This document shows positions 24,758-33,658 of a stretch of 64,000 nucleotides of DNA, piece by piece. The notes under the pieces are model-generated. The model was given only the letters and a program-made list of their open reading frames with translations, did no database searches and was not told the DNA's origin. The stretch lies in NCBI RefSeq assembly GCF_051020955.1, contig NW_027476093.1:186001-250000 (forward strand), written 5' to 3'. Position numbers and translations under genes: made by a program. The DNA is from Megalopta genalis (taxonomy: Eukaryota; Arthropoda; Insecta; Hymenoptera; Halictidae). Numbering within the stretch: the stretch's first letter is position 1; each line of letters begins with the position of its first letter.

Positions 24758-27160
24758 TGTCATCCTAGTATAGTTACAGTTTTAGTCAACTAAGTCGCGA
24801 TCTCGCTTGTTACGATTATGAAGCATGATCAAAAACGGAATATGTTTTTTCGTTGAATAATCGTCGTGTAATATTTGTTCGATGATTCTGCTACGCTTAT
24901 CAGTAAAACTGACATTAAAAGAAATCTTGTATATTGTTAATTATTCGTTAAAATTACTCATACATTTGTAGAATTTTATCATTTTTCTTTCTTTTGCAAA
25001 ATATGTTACTGATTTTTTATGCCTGTTAAGTAAACTTTTTTTCCGCAAAAACAAATTACATAACGAATGTTTTGAACAAATTATACTCTATCACAATTTA
25101 CTCGATACTCTGTTAATATCATTACAAACATTAAAAATAAAACTTAAACACTTTTTAATAATACACAAGAATATGCATATTTTTTTATACTGGTTTTAAT
25201 CAATTTACTATAATAAGTATACACTTCCTCTTCCATATAGACTGTTATACTATAGACTTTATATTATAGACTTCTAATATACATTGTGAAGAACGGTATA
25301 ACTTTTTCAAAACTGTACCAAGATGTGAGTGTTTTAATTTTTGTTTATTTGTCATTTCAAGTAATAGCAAAATTTAGTCCTTCAATTATCTAAAAAAAAG
25401 TTCAAGTCTTTCAGCTCACTTTTAAAAAAGTTATACCATTTTTCAAGTGGTCTTATGTATATGGTCGTCATATATTTCATAGATACAATTTTCATCGTTT
25501 AAAATTCAGACACGTTCACGGATGACAAACTAAAGATCCTCACGCGCTAGATACGCTAGCTGACACTGGCTGGCTTCTCCTTCCGATGCTTTGGAAAGCA
25601 TCTACAGTCTATGTAGCATGTATACATAAATACACCGTCATGAAAATCAACTACGTAAAGCGACGCACGCGCAGAGCCTCTGTCTGATCGTAGTTCAGAA
25701 TTGTAATGTTCACCCGGTAGACGCCCCATACCGCTGTGCAGAACTCCCTGCACATGCATCGCCTTGCGTAGTTGATTTTCATGACTGCACTGACTCTGAC
25801 TTTGGACAAGCAGGATTAAAATTTGCCGTAAGGAGGGGCTACATGCACTTTGGCTGTATTCAGTTTGACGCGTAACACGGAATCACTTGGAACCACCCTT
25901 AGACCATACGTACATATGGCTTCAGATAGTTTGCCTGAAGCCAAGACGAGTCATCTACATGACGTCACAGTGAATTTGAGGTATAAGCTATGCTAGTGTG
26001 ATATATCTGCAATTTCGAAAGAGTTCAAGCGTGTTGAACTGTTTTAATATTCAATGTTAACGAGTATACGGAAATCTTTAATCTTTAGCTTAATACCCAG
26101 ATTAAGAATAATGAAATATTTACTGGTAGAAAGTAGTTACATACCTATTACTATTTTCATTCTCTTTGAAGCCTTTGAAACAACACGCGCGAACCATTGT
26201 TTTAAAAAATGTTCAAAATTAAGTTTACACGACACGATGATGAATAACGAATATGAGTAGATAGCATCCAATAGAATCTAAAATTTGAACTTGAAGCTTG
26301 ACGCCATGTCAACCATTTTGAATAATCATCTCATGTCACAGTGAACTGTAGTAATGGGACCTACTCATGCACGCTTTTCTTACTTTCTAAGCTGGCGCGC
26401 GTAACTCCATCATTTTACTGCGCATCTAATCCGCAGTGGATCCTGTCTTAACAGTGAATCGTCAGCCAATCAGAGCACAGAAAATTTCTACACAACCCTC
26501 GCTAGCGAATCAAGCTGCGGACTGGAAGTGTACAGGAGTAGGACTCGTTATTGTATCTTTCGTGAGTCATCTTTGCATCATTGAACTTTTGGCTTTTCTA
26601 TACACACACTATACAAACGCCGTGTCTAGTAGTACATATACAATAATCTCTCGATTCGTCATAAATATGTTCGTCATAAAAATAAAGGTTAATTAAAAAT
26701 TCCATGAACAATAATCGTTAATACTGTGACTTTTTTATGTTCTTTATAATGATTCATGTGCCATTTTCACATTAGAGAGTACTTTCGTGGATAATGGCGT
26801 TCAAAGAGAGCTCCTATTTTAACTGATAATTGTCAGTTGATTGGTGACTGATGTACGTATTCTGATCGTCAGTATATACATACCCGCTTTCGTAATTTGT
26901 ATGTTGGTAGTCTCGTGTTTATATGTGATAAGGAAATTATTTATATTTCACATCATAGTGACGTGTATATACGCGCATCGTACACGTGTTCACTTACGAA
27001 GGAAATTCAGACGTTCGATTAGAACACCGTTACTTTCTAAGTCGATTAAGTATTCCTTATCCTTCTTAACAGGATACAATGTAAGTATACATCGATACTT
27101 TTATATCTCAGTTTCGTAAATTATCATATATTTTTATGTTCTGTCATACTTTCGTTACAG
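24309..27160. other. Sbf 3' UTR, intergenic DNA and canopy 5' region
   Basis: Non-coding. It holds an (ATT)n microsatellite at about 24706-24754, AT-rich 3' UTR-like DNA to about 25500, a small terminal-repeat element at 25637-25785, and GC-richer DNA up to 26900. A probable 5' non-coding exon of the canopy gene ends at 27080 (GGATACAAT/gtaagt) and splices to the acceptor at 27160, directly before the ATG. A sequence near 26460 (GTCAGCCAATCAGAGC) recurs near 48190, marking another dispersed repeat. Confidence 0.5.
25637..25785. mobile_element. 149-bp element with 19-bp perfect inverted termini
   Basis: GTCATGAAAATCAACTACG at 25637-25655 is the exact reverse complement of 25767-25785. The interior (GTAGTTCAGAATTGTAATGTTCACCC…) recurs in partial form at about 30335-30380, so this is a dispersed family. 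A target duplication could not be settled. Confidence 0.6.
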
Positions 27161-28243
27161 ATGAACAGTTTAATCGTGCTGTGTCCCGTTATATTTGTGT
27201 TTACCATCGTTGCCAGTATAGAAATCGACACTAATTATTTAAAATGCTTAGGTAAACTTTATGCAAATATGAAGTTTTAAATAGACTTTATATAATTTCT
27301 ACATACATTATAGATGTAATAAATTAATATTAATAATGTGCAGTTTGTAGATCCACCATAAAAGAAATTGAAGGGGAATTAGGAAAAATAGACCCTTCGA
27401 GAGAAATTGAGATAGGCAATTACAGGCTAGATGCAGAGGGAAATGTTGTTCACAAAAAGGTACCAATGAATTTCTTTGATTTTCTACTTTTACAAACACT
27501 ACTTAACCCATTGTTCGCCGATGTCCCATTTTTTGGACACTTTTTCAGATTTTTTTCTTTTAAAAACTGCAACTTCTAAATGAAATACAGGCATTAAAAT
27601 AGTGAGAACGTGTCATGTGCTCTATGAAAGTATTAAGAATTCCTGCAATTTTGTTTTAAATCGTTGTAAACTTCAGGTTGAAACTAATCACCTCAATTTA
27701 ATTCTTTTTTGTATTTTTGAATTATGGCAGGTATTGAGTTAATTGAATCTTTCAATATATTTTAATCTTTTTTTAAGGTACCTCTTGCTCAATCCGAAGT
27801 ACATATATCTGATGTGCTGGACAATATTTGTGAGAAAATGTCCGACTATGTAAGAGCAACTTATAAATCCAATGGTGAATTGACAATTTTGAATCTTATG
27901 GGCCCATCTGGTGGTATGAACCCAGAAATGACAAAGGTCGATATTATTCAAGATGATGATATAAATAGAAGTTTAAAATACTATGTAAGTTTATTCATTC
28001 TAGCATAATATTTATTATTTTTCTAATTATCGCAAAGACTTTATTTGATTTTCCCATTAACAGTGTGAAGGTATAGTGGAGGAGTTCGAAGATTCCATAA
28101 TCTCATTGTTTGTTCGTAAGGCAGATAATATCAAATATCAAATGTGCACAAATGTTGCAAAGTTGTGTAATCCGACAGACTTTGCTCATGAAGCTGATGA
28201 AAGTGATGAGGATAGCTTGGATGAAGAACACAATGAATTATAA
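27161..28243 (+). CDS. CNPY2: Canopy-family ER protein (CNPY1/2 type)
   Basis: Four coding exons, 27161-27251, 27344-27459, 27778-27984 and 28064-28243, give 197 residues. The first ~19 residues (MNSLIVLCPVIFVFTIVAS) are a signal peptide. The mature protein has the six-cysteine saposin-like pattern of canopy/MSAP proteins: CLVC, NICEKM, CEGI and CTNVAKLC. The tail is acidic (DESDEDSLDEE) and ends in HNEL, a KDEL-like retention signal, which points to the ER lumen. Canopy proteins act as chaperone-like factors for receptors (Drosophila seele; vertebrate CNPY2). The length fits CNPY1/2 rather than the longer CNPY3/4. The ATG lies directly after a 3' splice site, so the 5' UTR is in an upstream exon. 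The exon-3 acceptor is an unusual AAG. Confidence 0.92.
27503..27742. mobile_element. Possible TTAA-flanked element in canopy intron 2
   Basis: TTAA occurs at 27503-27506 and 27739-27742 inside intron 2. The ends CCCATTGTTCGCC and (reverse) CTCAATACCTGCC match only about half their positions, so this is a weak call. GTCCCATTTTTTGGACA forms a small hairpin near the left end. Without the insert the intron would be about 80 bp, like its neighbours. Confidence 0.35.
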
Positions 28244-28922
28244 TATACATATACGATAGATACATTTGTGTCAATATATTTTTGATATTCAAAAGGCAAC
28301 GAATTTTTGTTGTTTTACCGTTGTAATTTATTTCAAGGAAAAGTACAAAAGTACATTATATGATATACGATACAATATATAATACTGTACAAGTATTTAT
28401 TTTAATTTAATTTAATTTCATTTATAACTAAAATTAGTTTTTATTTTCTTGTAAGTAAAATTTGTATACTTTATCGATTTCAATTTCGATTAATCAAATT
28501 TTGTCAATGTATTTACAAGAGTTTATTTTATTGTGAAATGTACCTTCTAAGTCTTTGATTACAGGCCTATTGAACTGGCAGCCCGCCGCGTCCCTGCCAG
28601 TGTGACCATTTCCTGCAACGTAGGGCGTTCCCTTACGGACATTCGCCTTAGAGCATACATATCTGAAGACAGCATCTATTACTGTTGGGTATGAAAACCA
28701 GTTTCTATCACTTCGTAGAAAGAGACAGATTCAAATTCAGTACTACCTGTCTCACTCTAATTTAGGATCGAACAAAAGTCTCAAGACCCTATACTTCTAA
28801 GAGTATAACGACCAGAGGTCACGAGCCGGAGCAGAACTTTGAGAAGTACGCATTGGAAAAAATGAGAGGGAAAAAACATCAGCCAATCCGTATCTAGTAA
28901 AAAGAGACAGGTTGTACTGAAT
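28244..28922. other. Canopy 3' UTR and unassigned intergenic DNA
   Basis: AT-rich DNA follows the canopy stop codon to about 28560. A GC-richer block then runs to 28920 with no gene or clear repeat boundary. Nothing coding is supported. Confidence 0.4.
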
Positions 28923-28926
28923 TTAA

Positions 28927-29160
28927 CACGTTGAATGCCACGCCGGTTTTACAGAAATTATAACCATGTTTGACATGTTAATTGCGACAGGGGTCACTGT
29001 TTAAATTGACGATGGTAATAATACAAAATTTTAGATATTGACATTTGTTTTAAATTATATATATTTCTATCAATTTAAGCGCGCCGGTCACCGGTGACCC
29101 CCATGGCGTCACCGCCAAGTTAAGTGCCGGTCACCGGTGACCCCCGTGGCATTCAATCTG
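28927..29160. mobile_element. TTAA-flanked piggyBac-like MITE
   Basis: TTAA at 28923-28926 and 29161-29164 flanks inverted ends CACGTTGAATGCCACG and CGTGGCATTCAATCTG. The right side carries two copies of the perfect palindrome GGTCACCGGTGACC about 43 bp apart. No ORF. It has the same target signature as the elements at 24013, 29621 and 61173 but different terminal sequence. Confidence 0.75.
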
Positions 29161-29226
29161 TTAAATCTATCTCTTTCTACAAAATGCTTTCATACGCAGT
29201 AGTAGTAGATGCTTCCTCCAGCTATA

Positions 29227-29528
29227 CAGGATATCCCAAAATTATGGCACTTCCGGGAAATAAGGAATTTCTGAAGTTATTTAAAGTAACTTTTACCTCA
29301 ATAAAAGGTCAGTTCGGCTGGCGCGAGGCGGCCGTGTGGACAAAACTCAGTTCCGCTTATTGTCTCGGCCGCCTCGCACCAACTAATTTCACCTCTTATT
29401 GGTCACTGTTTTTCGTTAACAACTCGCAAACAAAACGTCAGATTGTATTTGCGCTAAGGAAAAAGTTACTTCAAATTATCTCAGGAATCTCTCATTTCCC
29501 GGAAGTACCATAAGTTTGGGATACCCTG
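29227..29528. mobile_element. Palindromic MITE, CAGGATATCCC/GGGATACCCTG ends
   Basis: A 302-bp member of the TA-flanked CAGGGTGTCCC-type family. Its ends begin CAGGATATCCCAAAATTATG and finish with GGGATACCCTG, with TA outside both. The core is self-complementary (TTATTGGTCACTGTTTTTCG, CGCGAGGCGGCC). Confidence 0.75.
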
Positions 29529-29629
29529 TATATGCTCTAAGGCAGAGCTCGAAATTATCGGCCCGCTACATAAGGATTACGTGGGCTACGCCTCCTGACC
29601 AGTGTAGGCACGCAATTTAACCTTTTAGG

Positions 29630-29740
29630 CACGACGCGCCACTATAGTGGCTTCCGCGGATGTCATCTTTCAGAACGACACGCCACTATAGTGGCTTTCG
29701 CGGATGCCATCTCTCTGGACGACGCACCACTATAGTGGCT
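29630..29740. repeat. 44-bp tandem repeat with CCACTATAGTGG palindrome, 3 copies
   Basis: The 12-bp perfect palindrome CCACTATAGTGG starts at 29639, 29683 and 29727, exactly 44 bp apart, with the intervening CTT(T/C)CGCGGATG(T/C)CATCT also repeated. It lies just inside the left end of the TTAA-flanked element. Confidence 0.85.
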
Positions 29741-29840
29741 TGCTCTGGTAGCTCACTCGCTCATCGTTTGAACCAAATAATCGTCTTCATATGCATTGTT
29801 TCACACTTCTTTTGTCTTCGCATCGATTTACAACAGTCTA

Positions 29841-30140
29841 CAGGGTGTCCCAAAAATGTCTCGCAATCCGGAAATGGCTGGTTCCTCGGATCATTTGAAG
29901 CAACTTCTTCTATTACAAAAATTTTCTCTGTGGCACCGTTAACGAGTTATTAACGAAAAACAGTGACCAATAAGAATCAAGTACGGCTGACGCGAGGCGG
30001 CCCAGCCAACCAGCGCACGAAGCCCAGTTCCGCTCATTGGCTCGATCGCCTCGCGCCAGCCGAGCTCGCCTCTCATTGGTCACTGTTTTTCGTTAATAAC
30101 TCGTTAACGGTGCCTCGGAGAACATTTTTATAAAGGAAAG
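29841..30140. mobile_element. CAGGGTGTCCC-family MITE, right end lost
   Basis: It begins CAGGGTGTCCCAAAAATG and carries the family core (GTTAACGAGTTATTAACG, GTGACCAATAAGAATC, mirrored CATTGGTCACTGTTTTTCG). After about 30140 it departs from the family, so the right terminus is missing. It is nested in the TTAA element. Confidence 0.75.
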
Positions 30141-30741
30141 AATTACAGACAGAATATACAGTATCAGACTCTGTACAGTACATATCAGACTCTGCCGTCC
30201 AGAGAAATAGTCTCACGCAGAATTCAGCCGTACCTAAAAGGTTAATCACGCACTACTATACATGTGCAGGGCATTTACCAGGTGAACATAGTAAAATCAT
30301 CCGAAGCCCTGCGTCGCGTCGTCATCGTAGTTCAGGATTACAATGTTCACCCGGTAGACTCCCTGCGCATGCGTAGACAAATTGCATGCCTAACTGGTCA
30401 TAAGTGAAGCCTCCCCTGTCAGAGACGCGAAAATAGATCTGGAAAGCCGTAGTAATCTTATCGTCGGTGACGTCACGGTCTAGCCGACAGCCTGACACCA
30501 TTGCGGTGTAGCGGCACCAAAGTCGTAAGGAAACGTAAATTTACGACATAAAACTTGTGACGTATTGTTTGAGAGTGGCGCTGCTCGTGATGAGATTAGG
30601 AAGCTTTCTGAAACCTCTGTACAGCGCCAATTAGTAAGTGGCAAGATGCTCAAATTGTTAGCCAAATGATACCGACGGAATTAACGTTTTTTCTTTAAAT
30701 ATACTTTAGATCAATAAGCAATTAATAAATATATTTTAGAC

Positions 30742-30955
30742 CAGGGGTGTCAAACTCGTGGCCCGAGATGAACATTTTTGCGAGAGATGTCAAGTATCAG
30801 GACGTAAACAATAATTTAACTTTATATATGTTTATTACAATGTACTAGTCAAAATAAAAATATTTGTTTCTATGAACATTGATTTTTTTTGCGGTCCACC
30901 TAAAGTTAAGCATTGTTTATTTGGCCCAAGTTAGCTTTTAAGTATGACACCCCTG
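30742..30955. mobile_element. hAT-like MITE with CAGGGGTGTCA ends
   Basis: The ends CAGGGGTGTCAAACTCGTGG and, reverse complemented, CAGGGGTGTCATACTTAAAA resemble hAT termini. The 8 bp outside read TTTTAGAC and CTTTAGAG (6 of 8 match), close to an 8-bp target duplication. It interrupts a short local tandem repeat (ACTTTAGA…CAATAAGCAA) seen on both sides. Confidence 0.65.
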
Positions 30956-31231
30956 CTTTAGAGCAATAAGCAACCAATAAATATACTTTAGACCCATAAG
31001 CAACAGCGTTAGTGGCGCAGTTTATGGCAAAATCGCGAATATCATTTCAGAATCCGTAAATGCTGAAACTGTTAGTCAAAATCAATTATTGGTAATATGT
31101 CTAGCAGATTGAACGTTTTGCCACTGTATCAATTGGCGCTGTACGGAGAAAGCTTCTTTATTTCATCATGAGTGGTGCCACTGTCGTCATTTTTATCTGC
31201 AATAGCCATGGATTTGTATAATACACCATTT

Positions 31232-31500
31232 GAGCCGTTTATTTTGAAAGTGGCATAAGTCACTTTATCGTAATGAAAAGTGGTCATTTTTTAATGTTTA
31301 TACGAAATTATTTATACTGAGAAAAATATCAGTATCCTGAGATAACAAATACAAGTAAATCTTCTCGAAAGTTAGCATTCATATTTTTAAACTTGTTAAA
31401 ACGCAAAAATATAAATAAATATATATTATATATATTATTATAATTAAATATATCGACTTAAAAACAAAGTGACTTATGTCACTTTCAAAATAAACTGCTC
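31232..31500. mobile_element. GAGC-ended terminal-repeat element, ATTT duplication
   Basis: Left end GAGCCGTTTATTTTGAAAGT and right end (reverse complement) GAGCAGTTTATTTTGAAAGT are near-perfect inverted repeats, continuing into AAGTCACTTT. ATTT flanks both sides (31228-31231, 31501-31504). A second, 3'-damaged copy is at 61799-62124. The interior is AT-rich without an ORF. Superfamily not recognised. Confidence 0.7.
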
Positions 31501-31504
31501 ATTT

Positions 31505-32857
31505 CGTACTTATAAATGATGTCAATTCATATCTTTTGTCCTCTCCTTGCTCACTTTTAATTAACGACGGATAGAAATAAAAATATCGTTCTACAACAAA
31601 ACCGATGTCGATTAATATGTAAAACGGAATTAAATGTTAGTTACAAAAACACGAGCAACGTGTAGTACCTGTTCATCGATCATCGAAAGGTTATAGGATC
31701 GACTATCATGGACGAGGGGAAAAAATAATAAGAACTGAGGACAAAAAAAGACGTGTTTACGTACAACGATATTTATACACAGATGTACGCGGTTAAACGT
31801 AATTTGATGAACAAACGCGGCGCGGTTGTGACGCATCGCTGTCAAACGTAATGCTTAAAGTTAAACGCTTAAAAGTTAACATTCGATCATGTGTGCGATA
31901 ATCATAACAACGTGTTGTAACTTGGATCTCTCAGGCGCAAGATGTTTATATACATTTCAAGGAACCGGTGCCCAACTTTTTGCAAGACCTCCCCCCTCCC
32001 ATCGAATTCTCGAGAACTTTCCTAGAGTGTACCGCGGGAAAAATCGAAACAGTGCGCGCGCGCACGGGCGCGCCGTTTGAATTCGAATCGGCAAACACTG
32101 TGTACAAATCCTGTTGAATTTTCGAACGTCGAACAAAACAAAAGGAACGAAAGTTTCGAGTATTTTATAGAGAACATCGATTCGCATTAGACAAATTCCG
32201 AAGAATACGTCGACGCTTCTCTTCGTCTCTGCACCGACCTTGACGCACGAGGATCTAATATTTACAGAAGCGGGTACCGTTTTTATGGAGCAAACCGTCT
32301 CGCGCAACAAACAACTATATCGATCAAAAAACAAAAGAAAAAAAGAAAAGGAAAAGAATATCAAAGAATTTACAGATCGGTTTGGAGCTGAGTTCTGTTT
32401 GCGCTCGATTGGTGTCGGCCGTGCTTCGAACTTCGCGAATCTAAAAACGAGTTTCGTTTTCGTTTGGACGCAATCCCCGTCGCAATCGACGCTCGATACT
32501 GGTAGCTCTACTCTCTCCAAAAAATACGATAGCGTTCGATTCGCAAGCGAAACGAGAATACGCTTTATCTCCGGGGCGGTTGTTTACATGTTCGTCGCCG
32601 CAGATAACGTTGTCGTGCAAGACTGATTTTCCGATGATTTACGGCCCAGCGAACAATCATTCTGCAGGTGTACGAAATTTCGGTTACATCAGAATTCGGG
32701 CGGTACACAGCTGGCTAGACGCGCGCACGGCTTCGAGTAGAACAACAACCATCTTTGTCGTTGTTTGAAATGGAAAACAGCGTGTGTGTGTGTCGGAGTT
32801 ACGAAAGAGTCTGACGATCGTATCGATCCTAATTATCCCGGACAATAGACGAGTCTG
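31505..32857. other. Unassigned GC-richer DNA
   Basis: The sequence moves from AT-rich to GC-richer around 31950. Open frames exist on both strands (for example minus-strand 31957-32520), but none shows a domain, plausible composition or splice context. Nothing is called. Confidence 0.3.
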
Positions 32858-32866
32858 TATATAAAA
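32858..32866 (+). promoter_or_regulatory. Candidate TATA box
   Basis: TATATAAAA stands in GC-rich DNA about 70 bp upstream of the ATG of a short ORF, with ACTCGGCTCCGG following. The spacing would put a transcription start near 32890. This is motif evidence only. Confidence 0.25.
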
Positions 32867-32928
32867 CTCGGCTCCGGCGATACGAAGAAATCGCGTTTTA
32901 ACCGTGGGACGGCACCGTGTACGTAACC

Positions 32929-33048
32929 ATGCCGAAGTTTCCAGGAATCGCGTATCAATATTCGCGTTACGTACACGTTCCGCGGGAAATGCCGCTTATC
33001 GATCGCGTCGAGAGGGACGACTCGTGTACGTCGAATTTCTTTACATGA
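32929..33048 (+). CDS. Short ORF of 39 codons downstream of a TATA-like box
   Basis: ATG in good context (TAACCATG) opens MPKFPGIAYQYSRYVHVPRE… and stops at TGA 33046-33048. It has no recognised domain or signal peptide. A 12-bp inverted repeat (CGTGTACGTAAC / GTTACGTACACG) spans its start. It could be a small peptide gene, the first exon of a longer gene, or chance. Confidence 0.18.
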   Translation: MPKFPGIAYQYSRYVHVPREMPLIDRVERDDSCTSNFFT

Positions 33049-33109
33049 AAGAACGACACGCGACATTTAGAGGACACGCGCCCGCAGTTTCGATACAATA
33101 TTTTCGGTA

Positions 33110-33336
33110 CGGTAATGTCTCTCTAATTGACGCTCGGATTGTCCATAAAAATAGACAATTTGGGAAGAGGAGATACGATTATTCGATTCTTGCGGTTCAT
33201 TTCTTTATACTAACGAATTATTAACAGCTATAAAAACGAGCTGTAAGGCTCGAATAATCGTATCTGCTCTTCCCGAATTGTCCATTTTTGTGCACAATCT
33301 GAGCGCGTTATATATATAATTAGGGAGACATTACTG
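33110..33336. mobile_element. TA-flanked MITE, CAGTAATGTCTCCCT-type ends
   Basis: Left end CGGTAATGTCTCTCTAATTG and right end (reverse complement) CAGTAATGTCTCCCTAATTA are flanked by TA. The interior arms GACAATTTGGGAAGAGGAGA and GCTCTTCCCGAATTGTCC pair with each other, as in the Sbf intron 1 copy. Confidence 0.8.
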
Positions 33337-33452
33337 TATTGCTTTAGATTCATTGAAATTCTTAACGAAAGAAGTTTCTATTGGATTCACGTTGATTGCA
33401 GTCGACGGAGATACTTTTTTATTTCGCATGAAGATCCACAGTCTGATATTTA

Positions 33453-33658
33453 CAGTAATGTCTCTCTAATTGACGCTCAGATTGTCTCCCTAACGGACGC
33501 TCACAAAAATGGACAATTTAGGTAGATAAAATACAATTATTCGATCCTTGCGGTTCATTTGTTATAGTCACGAATTGTCAACAGCTATAAAAACGAGCTG
33601 CAAGGCTCGCATAATCATGTCTGCTCTTCCCGAATTGTCCATTTTTGCGCAAAATCTC
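33453..33658. mobile_element. Second CAGTAATGTCT MITE, right end truncated
   Basis: It begins CAGTAATGTCTCTCTAATTG after TA and shares the interior arms of the copy at 33110. The sequence leaves the family at about 33658, before the right terminus. Two copies lie only 116 bp apart in the same orientation. Confidence 0.72.

Larger units (their letters stand above)
29621..30241. mobile_element. TTAA-flanked piggyBac-like element hosting a second MITE
   Basis: TTAA at 29617-29620 and 30242-30245 flanks ends CCTTTTAGGCACGAC and, reverse complemented, CCTTTTAGGTACGGC (13 of 15 match). The left subterminal region has three 44-bp tandem units. A CAGGGTGTCCC-family element is inserted at 29841. No transposase ORF, so it is non-autonomous. 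Confidence 0.7.

Noticed and set aside
26841..27119. 92-codon hydrophobic ORF upstream of the canopy gene
   Set aside because: Overlaps the probable 5' non-coding exon; the canopy signal peptide starts at the later ATG 27161 after a clear acceptor.
31957..32520. 187-codon minus-strand ORF
   Set aside because: Long only because the local DNA is GC-richer; low-complexity Phe/Ser stretch, no domain, no acceptor or donor consistent with it.
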